DNA of 64,000 nt from Candidatus Marimicrobium litorale (GTDB taxonomy: Bacteria > Pseudomonadota > Gammaproteobacteria > Pseudomonadales > Halieaceae), in NCBI RefSeq assembly GCF_026262645.1, contig NZ_SHNO01000001.1:2232001-2296000 (forward strand). Direction: 5' to 3'. The notes beneath the pieces are model-generated. The model saw only the letters and a program-made list of their open reading frames with translations, searched no databases and had not been told where the DNA came from. The position numbers were made by a program, and so were the translations under genes. Every line of letters begins with the position of its first letter. The first letter of the stretch is position 1. This document shows positions 16,972 through 25,500 of the stretch, in pieces.

Positions 16972-17181
16972 TCAGCTATCCTTAAACGCCGTTTTACGCG
17001 TCTGAAGGAACGCCGTCATTCCTTCCCAACCTTCCTCATTACCCAAAGTGTGTAACACCGCTTGTCTTTCTATTTGCAGTGCGTCTCGTTGAGACATATC
17101 AGACCTTCTAATAATAGCGAGAATTATCTCACTCATGGCAATAGCGGAGAGGGCTGCCAACTGCCAACCTAACTCAATGGC
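16972..17181 (-). pseudogene. enoyl-CoA hydratase (crotonase) C-terminal fragment
   Basis: About 69 residues. The ending NEEGWEGMTAFLQTRKTAFKDS is the characteristic C-terminus of crotonase-family enzymes (EGxxAFLxKRxPxF), preceded by a helix like that of the trimerisation domain. The whole N-terminal catalytic domain is absent: the frame runs straight back into the attC at 17182-17253, so the gene is cut at the cassette boundary. No start with a ribosome site is seen. Unlikely to encode an active enzyme. Confidence 0.65.
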
Positions 17182-17253
17182 TGATAACACACCAAGCCGC
17201 TGGTCGACCAGCACTGCCGGTGCGAAGCGCCCTTGCTGCACTGACGTGCTATG
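17182..17253 (-). repeat. attC site following the SMR cassette
   Basis: TGATAACACACCAAG at left and CTGACGTGCTATG at right. It shares the internal block GCGAAGCGCCCTTG with the attC at 20393-20466, showing common descent of the sites. Confidence 0.6.
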
Positions 17254-17255
17254 TT

Positions 17256-17585
17256 TCAATGCCCGACCGTCTTCGAGAATACATTCATGACAATAACTCC
17301 AGCTACAATTAGCGATATGCCTATAATCGCCGCGAAGTCGAGCTTCTGATCGAAAACAACGAGACCGACTACTGTGACTAGAGCAATTCCCGCGCCAGAC
17401 CAGATAGCATAGGCCACACCAATAGGAATCGTTTTTAGAACAAGGGAAAGATAGTAAAAAGCTACCCCGTAGCCAATGACTACGATAATGCTTGGCAGTG
17501 TTTTCGAAAACTGGTCCGATGCTTTTAGAGCACTTGTGCCAATGACTTCAGCAACTATTGCGATGACAAGATAGAGATAGCTCAT
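17256..17585 (-). CDS. SMR-family multidrug efflux protein (EmrE/Qac type)
   Basis: 109 residues, four transmembrane helices, exactly SMR size. AIVAEVIGTSALKAS holds the essential membrane Glu (residue 13, equivalent to EmrE Glu14). YYLSLVLKTIPIGVAYAIWSGAGIALV carries the conserved Tyr/Trp substrate-site residues of helices 2-3. Works as an antiparallel dimer exchanging protons for quaternary ammonium or other lipophilic cations. ATG at 17585. This is the chromosomal-cassette counterpart of the qacE-type cassettes of mobile integrons; actual substrates are unknown. Confidence 0.9.
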   Translation of the reverse strand: MSYLYLVIAIVAEVIGTSALKASDQFSKTLPSIIVVIGYGVAFYYLSLVLKTIPIGVAYAIWSGAGIALVTVVGLVVFDQKLDFAAIIGISLIVAGVIVMNVFSKTVGH

Positions 17586-17601
17586 ACACGACTCCTAGAC
17601 A

Positions 17602-17660
17602 CATAACGCCCACAACCGCAGTCAGCCGAGGGCTGGTCTGATTGCTTGTGCTGATTATGA
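17602..17660 (-). repeat. attC site
   Basis: CATAACGCCCACAACCGC at left and GCTTGTGCTGATTATG at right enclose complementary CAGTCAGCC/GGCTGGTCTG arms. Short attC of about 59 bp belonging to the DUF1254/1214 cassette. Confidence 0.65.
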
Positions 17661-17688
17661 GGCGTCATACTCAGAGTGTATACCAAAC

Positions 17689-17716
17689 AAAAAAACCCGT
17701 CATGAGGACGGGTTTT
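17689..17716 (-). terminator. Rho-independent terminator inside a cassette
   Basis: A 10-bp perfect stem AAAACCCGTC / GACGGGTTTT (17692-17701 with 17707-17716) followed on the minus strand by seven T. It lies 48 bp after the DUF1254 stop, before the attC, and should stop readthrough from upstream cassettes. Confidence 0.85.
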
Positions 17717-17763
17717 ATAAAGTGAGGCTCTTGAATAGTTTATTGCCTGCTTGTGTCTCGTTG

Positions 17764-18792
17764 CTATTGTTTGATGGGCTTAGGATCAGGTAGCACATAG
17801 CTACCATCCAATACCGCTTCCCCTGGTTTGTATATTCTCATGATAAAATTCCATCCCTTACTAACGTCCACTCTATTTTTTTGATTTCCGCAAACTTCTT
17901 CTGACCCGAAAAACATCGTGAATGTGCCGTCAGTATCTAGCTGCACGGTTGATGAGTTAACGATATTATTGTTGCTTTTCATGAAACCATCGTCGCCATA
18001 CACTGTGATCGACCAGAAAGCATTGTTCTCAGGCACATTATAAATCGCAGAGTAGCAAGATTTTTCTGACTGACCACCACTATAGTTGAGATACATCGCA
18101 TCCCACTCCGGGAACAAACCCCAGCCAGAAGCGGCTGCAATATGCCTAGTTTTTTCATTAACCTCACCCCGTGGCCCCATCATTCCAGTGAAGTCCTTAT
18201 ACTTCGCCGAATCTAACTCATACTTTTTAGTGAGCTCGCCTAGCGATTCCTCATCCCAATTAGGCGAAGGATAGGGGTCAGCGCTCTTAGCAGTAATAAT
18301 GAATTTATCTTGTAGCTCATTCACTAGTGATATTTCTTCAGGATTCTCCGGGTCAATAACCTGAATACGAATGCCTAATCCTAAATACTTGGTATCACCT
18401 GGTAGTTCGTGAGTGCCCGATGTATAGATAACAAATGGAGTGTAGTGATCATTGTCTACAAGATAGACAGAAACGTAGCGGTCTTCCGGTAGCTCAGGAA
18501 CGGTAATGGTCGCCCCTTGGGATGTGTCCACAACAGCCATGGAGTACAAGGTATCTCTATTCATTCTGACAATATTTTGCTTATCTAAAGGTGTTGGATC
18601 CCGGAAATGGAAAAAGCGATTGACCCCTCCAGCCATTTTCGCAATTTGAGAAAACTGCCGATCACTCTCCGCACGTATGTACGTATCACTGGTCACTGTT
18701 ACTTTTTCATCAACAACCTCTGACTGAACTCCAGTAGAAATCAAAAATGTAACCATGAAAATAGTGATTACTTTAACTGTGCTTAAATTCAT
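17764..18792 (-). CDS. exported DUF1254/DUF1214 protein
   Basis: 342 residues with an N-terminal signal peptide ending near VQSEV. The first half (FFHFRDPTPLDKQNIVRMNRDTLYSMAVVDTSQGATITVPEL) is DUF1254. The second half (ETRHIAAASGWGLFPEWDAMYLN, then FWSITVYGDDGFMKSNN and GWNFIMRIYKPG) is DUF1214. Such proteins are periplasmic or secreted with unknown function. The largest clean cassette near the integrase, with its own terminator at 17689. ATG at 18792. Confidence 0.8.
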   Translation of the reverse strand: MNLSTVKVITIFMVTFLISTGVQSEVVDEKVTVTSDTYIRAESDRQFSQIAKMAGGVNRFFHFRDPTPLDKQNIVRMNRDTLYSMAVVDTSQGATITVPELPEDRYVSVYLVDNDHYTPFVIYTSGTHELPGDTKYLGLGIRIQVIDPENPEEISLVNELQDKFIITAKSADPYPSPNWDEESLGELTKKYELDSAKYKDFTGMMGPRGEVNEKTRHIAAASGWGLFPEWDAMYLNYSGGQSEKSCYSAIYNVPENNAFWSITVYGDDGFMKSNNNIVNSSTVQLDTDGTFTMFFGSEEVCGNQKNRVDVSKGWNFIMRIYKPGEAVLDGSYVLPDPKPIKQ

Positions 18793-18847
18793 AATGTCTC
18801 CTATAAAATATCGTATTTTAATTTCTTACATGACTTTTTTAATTGCA

Positions 18848-18942
18848 GCTAACGACCGCATTTGCGGCGGTTTTGTAGCGAGGAGCGAGCGGAAAAACCG
18901 TCCAAACCACGCAGTGGTTGATGCAACATCCACTTGTTACAC
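18848..18942 (-). repeat. attC site
   Basis: GCTAACGACCGCATTTGCGG at left, CATCCACTTGTTACAC at right, about 95 bp, with internal complementary CGGTTTTG... / AAAAACCG arms. A well preserved site; its right edge overlaps the stop of the tautomerase gene. Confidence 0.8.
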
Positions 18943-19323
18943 ATTAACCTTATATTTAAGATCTTTAGCTTCATCGCCCGTCATACCTCTGAAGCCCCAT
19001 TGATAAGGTTCTTGCTCTTTAATGGTAATCTCTATGTCGATAGGGGCTATATTTAGCTCAGACTCGATGCTTTGAAAGATCGCTTTTATAAGAGCCTTTT
19101 GAGTCTCCTGCTTTCTGCCTGTCATCAGGTTAATTTCTATCACAGTGTATGCGTCAGTTCGGCCCACTGGGTAATAGAAATCTTCATTGTTTAAAGGCAC
19201 AAAACGGTGCGCGCGTTTGTCTTCTGGAATTCCCAGAACGGATTGCATACAGCCATGAATGACATCCGATAGTTTTGCCTTTATAGGATTCAAATTATCC
19301 TTAATTCCATAAACTACAATCAT
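18937..19323 (-). CDS. tautomerase-superfamily (4-OT/MIF-like) protein
   Basis: 128 residues starting MIVVYGIKDNLNPIK at 19323. An in-frame ATG at 19356 lies inside the attC and is not used in this call. The sequence has the two-domain beta-alpha-beta layout of tautomerases: GRTDAYTVIEINLMTGRKQETQKALIKAIFQSIESELNIAPIDIEITIKE, ending in an NWGFRG-like QWGFRG loop. The usual catalytic Pro1 is replaced by Ile after Met, so chemistry by Pro-1 is not expected. Minus-strand cassette. Confidence 0.65.
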   Translation of the reverse strand: MIVVYGIKDNLNPIKAKLSDVIHGCMQSVLGIPEDKRAHRFVPLNNEDFYYPVGRTDAYTVIEINLMTGRKQETQKALIKAIFQSIESELNIAPIDIEITIKEQEPYQWGFRGMTGDEAKDLKYKVNV

Positions 19324-19339
19324 TGTGTTTTCTCTGACG

Positions 19340-19434
19340 TGTAACGCCTCAAACACAGGCTTGGTGAAGTTGGCGGATTTTTTGGAACAAAAAAGGTGAC
19401 AGCTTTACGAAGTCCGCGTGCTTTGACTTGTTAA
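19340..19434 (-). repeat. attC site
   Basis: TGTAACGCCTCAAACACAGG at left and GTGCTTTGACTTGTTAAT at right, with internal GGCGGATTTT / AAGTCCGC pairing. Good cores; about 95 bp. Confidence 0.8.
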
Positions 19435-19473
19435 TCTCTGCATTTATTCCCAGCCTATCAGGTTGATAGACGC

Positions 19474-19845
19474 TCACATTTCTCGCCCTGTAGTGCAGAA
19501 TACAATGGACTGGGACACGATAAGCTGGGCCAAAATTATACGTTTGTCCGACTTATCCAAAGGCACCCAATTTTCTTCAGGCAACGGCAGCGTTTTCGGA
19601 TCGATAGTCTGCGGATCACCAACAATCTCTGCGCGACGCACAGCCTCTGTCTTGATACAGCTGTCCACCTTTTGACTGATGTCAGCAGCGTCTTTCATTC
19701 CCGCCAAAAAATGGTCCAGCTCAGCGGAGGTAAGCTTGCCGTCTGTGTTAAAGGGCGAATCAGTGAACAGTTGATCACATGCGCTGATGAATAGTACGAC
19801 TGACGTAAGCAAGCAAACGCGCCCAAGTTTCAAACCTTTTATCAT
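19474..19845 (-). CDS. small lipoprotein, unknown family
   Basis: 123 residues. The signal peptide LGRVCLLTSVVLFISAC ends in a lipobox cysteine at residue 23. The mature part is mixed polar, with two further cysteines (SCIKTEAV and VFCTTG) that could pair. A membrane-anchored periplasmic protein of unknown function. ATG at 19845, minus-strand cassette. Confidence 0.65.
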   Translation of the reverse strand: MIKGLKLGRVCLLTSVVLFISACDQLFTDSPFNTDGKLTSAELDHFLAGMKDAADISQKVDSCIKTEAVRRAEIVGDPQTIDPKTLPLPEENWVPLDKSDKRIILAQLIVSQSIVFCTTGREM

Positions 19846-19949
19846 TCATTTGGATCCTGTGTAGGAGGGCGAATTGATAAATTTGCTGCTAATCCAGTCG
19901 ACTCTTTGATATATAAATCAGCCATCGCTAGCGGACATTTTCCAGGCAG

Positions 19950-20053
19950 ATTAACGCCGGCAGCAACTGCAGGCAAAAATGGCGCTTGTTTTGATGGGTT
20001 TATGGCAAAACGAGTGACAGTTTTGACTGTCGGATTGCCTGCCCTTGTTAAGT
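19950..20053 (-). repeat. attC site
   Basis: ATTAACGCCGGCAGCAACTG at left, TTGCCTGCCCTTGTTAAGTG at right, 104 bp; complementary GCAGGCAA/TTGCCTGC arms and a central AAAACGAGTGACAGTTTT stem. Confidence 0.85.
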
Positions 20054-20056
20054 GTA

Positions 20057-20392
20057 CTAACCATAATAATTAGAAACTCCAACACCATAAAAAATGACTG
20101 GAACCAGAATAACACACAGTAAAATGTAAAAAATATTGATAGCCATGTTTGATTTTTTGCGAACTAGCTTAAGGCCAATAGCGCAAGCAATACATAATGG
20201 AATAGAGCTATAAAAATAAACAAAAGGCATAAGTGCAAATAGCTGAGATACTTCAGATGGAATGGTCGAGTCGTAAAAAGAAACTGCAATTGGCGTACCT
20301 ATATAAATGCCTATTACCAATGTTGAAATGAATAACACTGGTGCTAACCACAAGGGCGTTGTTTTAATTTTGCTTGCTATATCCATGTACAC
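20057..20392 (-). CDS. three-helix membrane protein, unknown family
   Basis: 111 residues with hydrophobic segments at about 14-34, 49-71 and 85-107. The stop and the start are both within a few bases of attC sites, the tight packing expected of a cassette gene. No recognised motif. Confidence 0.6.
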   Translation of the reverse strand: MYMDIASKIKTTPLWLAPVLFISTLVIGIYIGTPIAVSFYDSTIPSEVSQLFALMPFVYFYSSIPLCIACAIGLKLVRKKSNMAINIFYILLCVILVPVIFYGVGVSNYYG

Positions 20393-20466
20393 TTAACGCT
20401 TCAAGCTGGGGCGGCCGTAAGGCCGTCCCGGCGCGAAGCGCCCTTGCAGCCTTGACTTGTTAATTA
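20393..20466 (-). repeat. attC site
   Basis: TTAACGCTTCAAGCTGGGGC at left and GCAGCCTTGACTTGTTAATT at right, with a perfect central GGCGGCC/GGCCG stem and GCGCGAAGCGC loop. Nearly the same core and arms as the site at 20777. Confidence 0.9.
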
Positions 20467-20771
20467 GCCCGCGCACTCGCTATTGCCTTTAACCAAGATG
20501 ACCTGCCAAACACAGTAAAACAATACTCTTCCCCGGGCGTAGTGACCACTATGAAAGCGTTGGGCACGAGAGGGATGAAACCTAGAAACTTGGTCCAAGC
20601 TGGTTGGATGGAAGCGATAGCAGATACGGGAATCTCGGTTTCGCCTCGTTGTATGTTTAGGGCATGGGATGAGAAAACCATCTTGTTGGGGAAAAGGGTC
20701 AACTGGCCCCCAGCTGTTTCTATCCCTCGCTGGAGGCTCGCTTTTCCTTCTCTGAGCGCGGTCGTATTCAA
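20460..20771 (-). CDS. small PH/GRAM-like domain protein
   Basis: 103 residues. GIETAGGQLTLFPNKMVFSSHALNIQRGETEIPVSAIASIQ followed by NAFIVVTTPGEEYCFTVFGRSSWLKAI has the strand order and closing helix of a GRAM/PH-type domain, which binds lipids or serves as a scaffold. Resemblance by pattern only. It sits between two near-identical attC sites, the stop inside one of them. Confidence 0.6.
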   Translation of the reverse strand: MNTTALREGKASLQRGIETAGGQLTLFPNKMVFSSHALNIQRGETEIPVSAIASIQPAWTKFLGFIPLVPNAFIVVTTPGEEYCFTVFGRSSWLKAIASARAN

Positions 20772-20776
20772 GGGCT

Positions 20777-20838
20777 AATTAACGCTTCAGGCTAGGGCGG
20801 CTGTTAAGCCGTCCCAAGCCCTGACTTGTTATTGGGCC
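20777..20838 (-). repeat. attC site of the first cassette
   Basis: AATTAACGCTTCAGGCTAGG at left and AAGCCCTGACTTGTTATTGG at right with a GGGCGGCT/AGCCGTCCC stem. The closest attC to the integrase and one of the best preserved. Confidence 0.9.
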
Positions 20839-20843
20839 GGGCT

Positions 20844-21266
20844 TCACAACAGCTTCCTAAAATATGCCGCCGATTCTTCGTATTCAATTGCCTGATAGAA
20901 GGTTGCAGCACGACGAGTAGCAAGGGCGGATAGCACAGCACCCTTTGATTTGGCCCATTCTTCAAAGGAGGTCATCAGAGACTCGCCTACACGCTGCCTG
21001 CGATGTGAACTGGACACCATGATCTCCTCAAGCCAGGCTACATTTCCGTTAGCGTAGAATGTATCGTGACAGAACCCCAAGCAATAGCCAATGAGAGCGC
21101 CTTCATCGACAGCTACGAGGGCTACTGCATCAGAGCTTTCCAGAATGTTTGCGTATGATTGTCGGAAGTTAGGTTCTACAATTTCAAAACTCGTCACGAA
21201 GTCCCGTACGAGTGGAAGTACATTATCTATGTCTTGCGGGTTCGCCCTACGAATTTGGATAGACAT
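20844..21266 (-). CDS. GNAT-family N-acetyltransferase (first cassette)
   Basis: 140 residues. WLEEIMVSSSHRRQRVGESLMTSFEEWAKSKG (about 77-108) is GNAT motif A with the acetyl-CoA pyrophosphate loop RRxRxG, followed by the closing ATFYQAIEYEESAAYFRK motif B. It would acetylate an amine of a small molecule or protein N-terminus. It is the integrase-proximal and hence most recently acquired or best expressed cassette. No ribosome site precedes its ATG at 21266, but a short open frame with one ends 6 nt upstream (21273-21353). Confidence 0.85.
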   Translation of the reverse strand: MSIQIRRANPQDIDNVLPLVRDFVTSFEIVEPNFRQSYANILESSDAVALVAVDEGALIGYCLGFCHDTFYANGNVAWLEEIMVSSSHRRQRVGESLMTSFEEWAKSKGAVLSALATRRAATFYQAIEYEESAAYFRKLL

Positions 21267-21272
21267 GCAATG

Positions 21273-21353
21273 CTAGGCCCTATAACAGCTAAGTACATAG
21301 ACCGGTCTAGAAAACCGAGCGGCCTCGTATGCAGGATATATGTGCGTGGTCAT
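21273..21353 (-). CDS. 26-codon leader ORF at the attI/first-cassette junction
   Basis: The minus strand reads AAGGAAATAATAATAAATG and then 26 codons (product MTTHIYPAYEAARFSRPVYV...) to a TAG lying 6 nt before the GNAT ATG. The GNAT gene has no ribosome site of its own. Class 1 integrons are known to have a short attI reading frame (ORF-11) that boosts translation of such cassettes; this could be an analogue. Product itself need not matter. Inference from layout only. Confidence 0.35.
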   Translation of the reverse strand: MTTHIYPAYEAARFSRPVYVLSCYRA

Positions 21354-21450
21354 TTATTATTATTTCCTTATCGACAATGAGTTAGCTTAACGCAGCGACC
21401 GAGCGCTGGAAACACGAGCCTCTGGCAGTATCAAAATTCATCAATTTCGA
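21278..21450 (-). other. attI region (candidate)
   Basis: The primary insertion site must lie between the GNAT cassette and intI. Two minus-strand G/TT cores are possible: GTTATAG at 21278-21284 and GTTAAGC at 21385-21391. No second attC is present here, as expected for attI. The exact crossover and the cassette promoter could not be fixed. Confidence 0.45.
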
Positions 21451-21557
21451 GCAAGTCGGAAGACCCATTCGCTGTTGATTAGTTCAATATTATCAATGTT
21501 TATATGGATGCTTAGCCCATGGTTTGTGTCAGGTCCCCTGAAAAACGGGCTTGATAA

Positions 21558-21607
21558 TCTCTCCTTTTATACTACTGTATATATATACAGTAGTATAAAA
21601 GGAGAGA
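21558..21607. promoter_or_regulatory. 50-bp perfect palindrome with LexA operator, overlapping the intI promoter and ribosome site
   Basis: Every base from 21558 to 21607 pairs about the centre. The middle 20 bp, 21573-21592, are TACTGTATATATATACAGTA, the consensus gammaproteobacterial LexA box. TTGATA at 21551-21556 with TACTGT about 16 bp later could serve as -35/-10, so LexA would block polymerase. The 3' arm holds AGGAG, the ribosome site of intI. In RNA started upstream of the palindrome that site would be buried in a hairpin. Confidence 0.95.
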
Positions 21608-21611
21608 GGCT

Positions 21612-22595
21612 GTGGACGATATCAGTCGCGCCATACCTGCCGGCCCCCTGCGTTTTCTTGATCAACTGCGTCAGGATATTCGGGCGCGCGGTTACGCGTA
21701 CCAGACAGAGAAAACCTATTTGCACTGGGTGCGTCGCTTTATTCTGTTTCACAACAAGCGTCACCCCCGGGAGATGGGTGCAGAGCATATCAACAGTTTT
21801 CTGTCTCACCTGGGCTGTCAGCGGCATTGCTCACCGGCAACCCAGCGTATTGCGCTGAATGCGCTGGTCTATCTGTATAGAAAATTCCTCAAGGTCGAAC
21901 TTGACGCACTGAATTTCGAGAAGGCGCGCATCAAACGTCGCTTACCGGTTGTGCTTACACACCGGGAAGTACAGTGCATTCTCGCACAGCTTCCCGACAA
22001 ACACCGACTGATGGTGTCGCTGTTGTACGGCTCCGGGCTCAGGCAAAACGAGTTGTTGAATCTTCGCGTCAAGGATATTGATTTTGGATTAAGCACACTC
22101 ACCGTACGCTCGGGCAAGGGTGACAAAGATCGAACCACCCTGTTACCGCAGAGTGTGCAGGAGAGCTTGACCGGACAAATTGCCTTTGTCGATAAACAGC
22201 ACACGCGTGACATTGAAGACGGCGTTGGCGATGTTCACCTGCCCAATGCACTGGCCGGGAAGTATCCGGGCGCGGCACGGGAGCTTGGCTGGCAATTTGT
22301 GTTCCCCTCCACCACGATTGGCGCCTGCCCTCGCACCGGGATCCTTCGCCGTCATCACTTGCATCACACGGCGCTGCGCAAGCAGGTCACACAGGCCCGC
22401 GTTCGCGCGGGTATCACCAAGCACGTCAAGTGCCATACCTTTCGACACAGCTTTGCCACCCGCTTACTGCAGCAAGGGTACGACATTCGCACCATTCAGA
22501 AGCTACTTGGGCATAGCGACCTGAGTACCACCGAAATTTACACGCATGTGCTGGGGCGCGGTGCCATGGGCGTGGTCAGTCCGATCGATTCCTGA
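21612..22595 (+). CDS. intI: integron integrase
   Basis: 327-residue tyrosine recombinase. Catalytic residues: Arg144 (SGLRQNE), Lys169 (SGKGDKDR), His275 and Arg278 (KCHTFRHSF), His301 (LLGHSD) and nucleophile Tyr310 (IYTHVL). The insertion around 207-233 (VHLPNALAGKYPGAARELGWQFVFPS) is the extra helix region unique to IntI, which distinguishes it from XerC/D. GTG start 7 nt after AGGAG. It faces away from the cassette array, as in all integrons, and is preceded by the LexA palindrome. The stop is 2 bp before dnaE2, so the two are probably co-transcribed and coupled. No damage seen; likely active. Confidence 0.97.
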   Translation: MDDISRAIPAGPLRFLDQLRQDIRARGYAYQTEKTYLHWVRRFILFHNKRHPREMGAEHINSFLSHLGCQRHCSPATQRIALNALVYLYRKFLKVELDALNFEKARIKRRLPVVLTHREVQCILAQLPDKHRLMVSLLYGSGLRQNELLNLRVKDIDFGLSTLTVRSGKGDKDRTTLLPQSVQESLTGQIAFVDKQHTRDIEDGVGDVHLPNALAGKYPGAARELGWQFVFPSTTIGACPRTGILRRHHLHHTALRKQVTQARVRAGITKHVKCHTFRHSFATRLLQQGYDIRTIQKLLGHSDLSTTEIYTHVLGRGAMGVVSPIDS

Positions 22596-22597
22596 GC

Positions 22598-25500
22598 ATG
22601 CCCTACGCCGAACTCCACTGCCTCAGTTGCTACAGTTTCCTGCGCGGCGCGTCTCACCCTCACGAGCTGGTGGGGCGGGCAGCAGCGCTGGGATACCACG
22701 CGATAGCCATCACCGACGAGTGCTCACTGGCCGGTGTAGTGAAAGCCCATGTCGCGCTCAGGGAGCTGCAAGGTGATGCCAAACCCAAGCTGATCATCGG
22801 CAGCGAATTGCAACTGGAGGAAGGCATTCGGCTGGTCGCGCTGGTGCCCTCCCGCGCCGCTTATGCGGAGCTGTCAGGGCTTATCAGTATGGCCCGCAGG
22901 CGCAGCCCCAAGGGAGAATACCGGGTCGCCTTGCGCGATATTGTGTTTCATCTCAAACGCTGCCTCATCATCTGGTTACCCGACGATAACAGCGATACCA
23001 CGCAGGCCTTTGGCCTGCAGCTGGCGCGTTTGTGCAAAGGCCGCCTATGGCTGGGCGTCAGCAACCTGTTGGGTAACGACGAGAGCCGTCGCTACCTTGG
23101 GCTGGCACACATGGCGAATACCCTGAGCATTCCGATGGTGGCCTGCGGCGATGTGCGCATGCATATTGCCAGCCGCAAGCCACTGCTCGACGTGCTCACC
23201 GCACTACACCACAACACCAGTATCAGCCAGCTGGGTACCCGCCGCCTGGCCAACAGCCAACAACATTTACGCACACAAAAATCACTGCGTCGCCTCTATA
23301 ACCACGATCTATTGGCAGAATCCGTGCACATCGCCGAGCGCTGTGATTTTACGCTGGAGGAATTGCGTTACGAGTATCCGCAGGAAGTGGTTCCCGAGAA
23401 TCACAACGCCACCAGCTACCTGCATCAGTTGGTGGCCGAGGGTGCACGGCAGCGCTGGCCGCAGGGTGTACCGCCAGACATACAGGCCCGCATCAAGCGT
23501 GAATTAGCGCTGATTAAAGAGTTGCAATACGAATACTACTTTCTCACGGTGTACGATATCGTGCGCTTTGCCCGCAGCCGGCATATCCTGTGCCAGGGCC
23601 GCGGATCAGCGGCCAACTCGGTAGTCTGTTACTGCCTGTTTATTACCGAGGTCTCGCCCGAACAGATCTCACTACTGTTTGAACGCTTCATCTCCAGGGA
23701 GCGCGACGAGCCACCTGATATCGATGTCGATTTCGAGCACGAGCGGCGAGAGGAGGTCATCCAGTATATTTACAACAAGTATTCCCGCAGACGCGCTGCC
23801 CTGGCCGCCACCATTATCACCTACCGCGCGCGCAGCGCCGTACGTGACGTGGGCAAGGCGCTCGGGCTGGATTCGGTATTCGTCGACGACCTGGCTAAAT
23901 CCATGGCCTGGTGGGATCGCACCCGCGACCTGGCAAAACGTTTTGAAGAACAGGGCGTAGCGGGCCACAGTCAGCAGGCAGAGTTGTTTTACTCACTGGT
24001 ACAACAAATTCTCGGGTTCCCCCGGCACCTGTCACAACATGTGGGTGGATTTGTGATTACGCGCAGCCCTATCTCGCAATTGGTGCCCGTTGAAAATGCC
24101 AGTATGGCGGACCGTACGGTCATTCAGTGGGACAAGGAGGACATCGAATCGCTGGGCCTGCTCAAGGTCGACATACTCGCGCTGGGGATGCTGTCTGCCA
24201 TACGCAAGAGCCTGCAAATGGTGCACCGCTACTGCCCCGCACTCAAAACCATAAGCGATGTGCCAAGAGACGACGCCGCCACCTGGCGCATGCTGCAGCA
24301 GGCGGATACTGTCGGCGTATTCCAGATCGAATCGCGCGCGCAGATGTCGATGCTGCCGCGATTAAAACCCGCCACCTTTTACGATCTGGTGATCGAAATC
24401 GCCATCGTGCGGCCGGGCCCCATTCAGGGCAACATGGTGCACCCCTACCTCAGGCGCAAACAGGGTAAGGAGGCGATCACCTACCCCAGCGATGCCATCA
24501 GGGAAGTATTGGCGCGTACTCTGGGAGTGCCGATTTTCCAGGAGCAGGTGATCCGCCTGGCGATGGTCGCCGCAGGCTTTACCGGTGGCGAAGCAGACGC
24601 CCTGCGACGCGCCATTGCCTCCTGGGGCAGAAACAGCAAACTGCTTACCTTCGAGAAGAAACTCACCCAGGGTATGATCGAGCGCGGCTACGATGCCCGG
24701 TTCGCAGGGCAGTTATTCGACCAGATCAAGGGCTTTGCCGGTTACGGTTTTCCCGAGTCTCACTCTGCCAGCTTTGCCCTCCTCGCCTGGGTCTCCGCCT
24801 GGCTTAAATGTCATCACCCTGCCGCTTTCTTTGCAGGGCTGCTCAACAGCCAGCCTATGGGCTTTTACAGCGCCTCACAGCTTATACAGGATGCGCGCCG
24901 CCACCGGGTCGTGGTGTTACCGGTAGACGTTAACCAGTCGCTCTGGGATCACCAGTTACTGGAGTACCCAGAGGCACAGGGGCAGCCGGCACTACGCCTG
25001 GGCCTGCGTCTGGTGCGTGGCCTGAGTCGCCAGGGGGCACAGCGGCTGGTAGAGGCCAGGCAGCGCAAACCCTTCCGGCAGATCAGCAACCTGCGTCGCC
25101 GGGCACAACTCGACAAACGCGACATGGAAGCCCTCGCCGATGCCGACGCCTTGCAATCGCTGAGCGGCCACCGTCACCAGGCCCAGTGGCAGATCATGGC
25201 ATTGGAACAACCCCGACCGTTGTTGCAAGACGAACAGAGTCAACACGGCAGCTATTTTGACGACGGGGTGCAGCTGCCCCGACCGAATGTAGCGGAAGAC
25301 GTGTTGTCCGATTACCGCGCCACCGGGCTGACACTGCGGGCTCACCCGATGAGCCTGCTGCGCACACGTTATCCCTTCAACCGCTGCAAACGCCAGGCCG
25401 ATCTCGCCGCTCTGGGTAATCGGCGTTTTGTTCGCATTGCCGGGATTGTCACCTGCCGCCAGCGCCCCGGCAGTGCCTCCGGCGTACTGTTTCTCACACT

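Noticed and set aside
1-21600. CRISPR arrays or insertion sequences in the accessory half
   Set aside because: No regularly spaced direct repeats and no transposase-like frame; the repeats present are attC sites and one tandem duplication.
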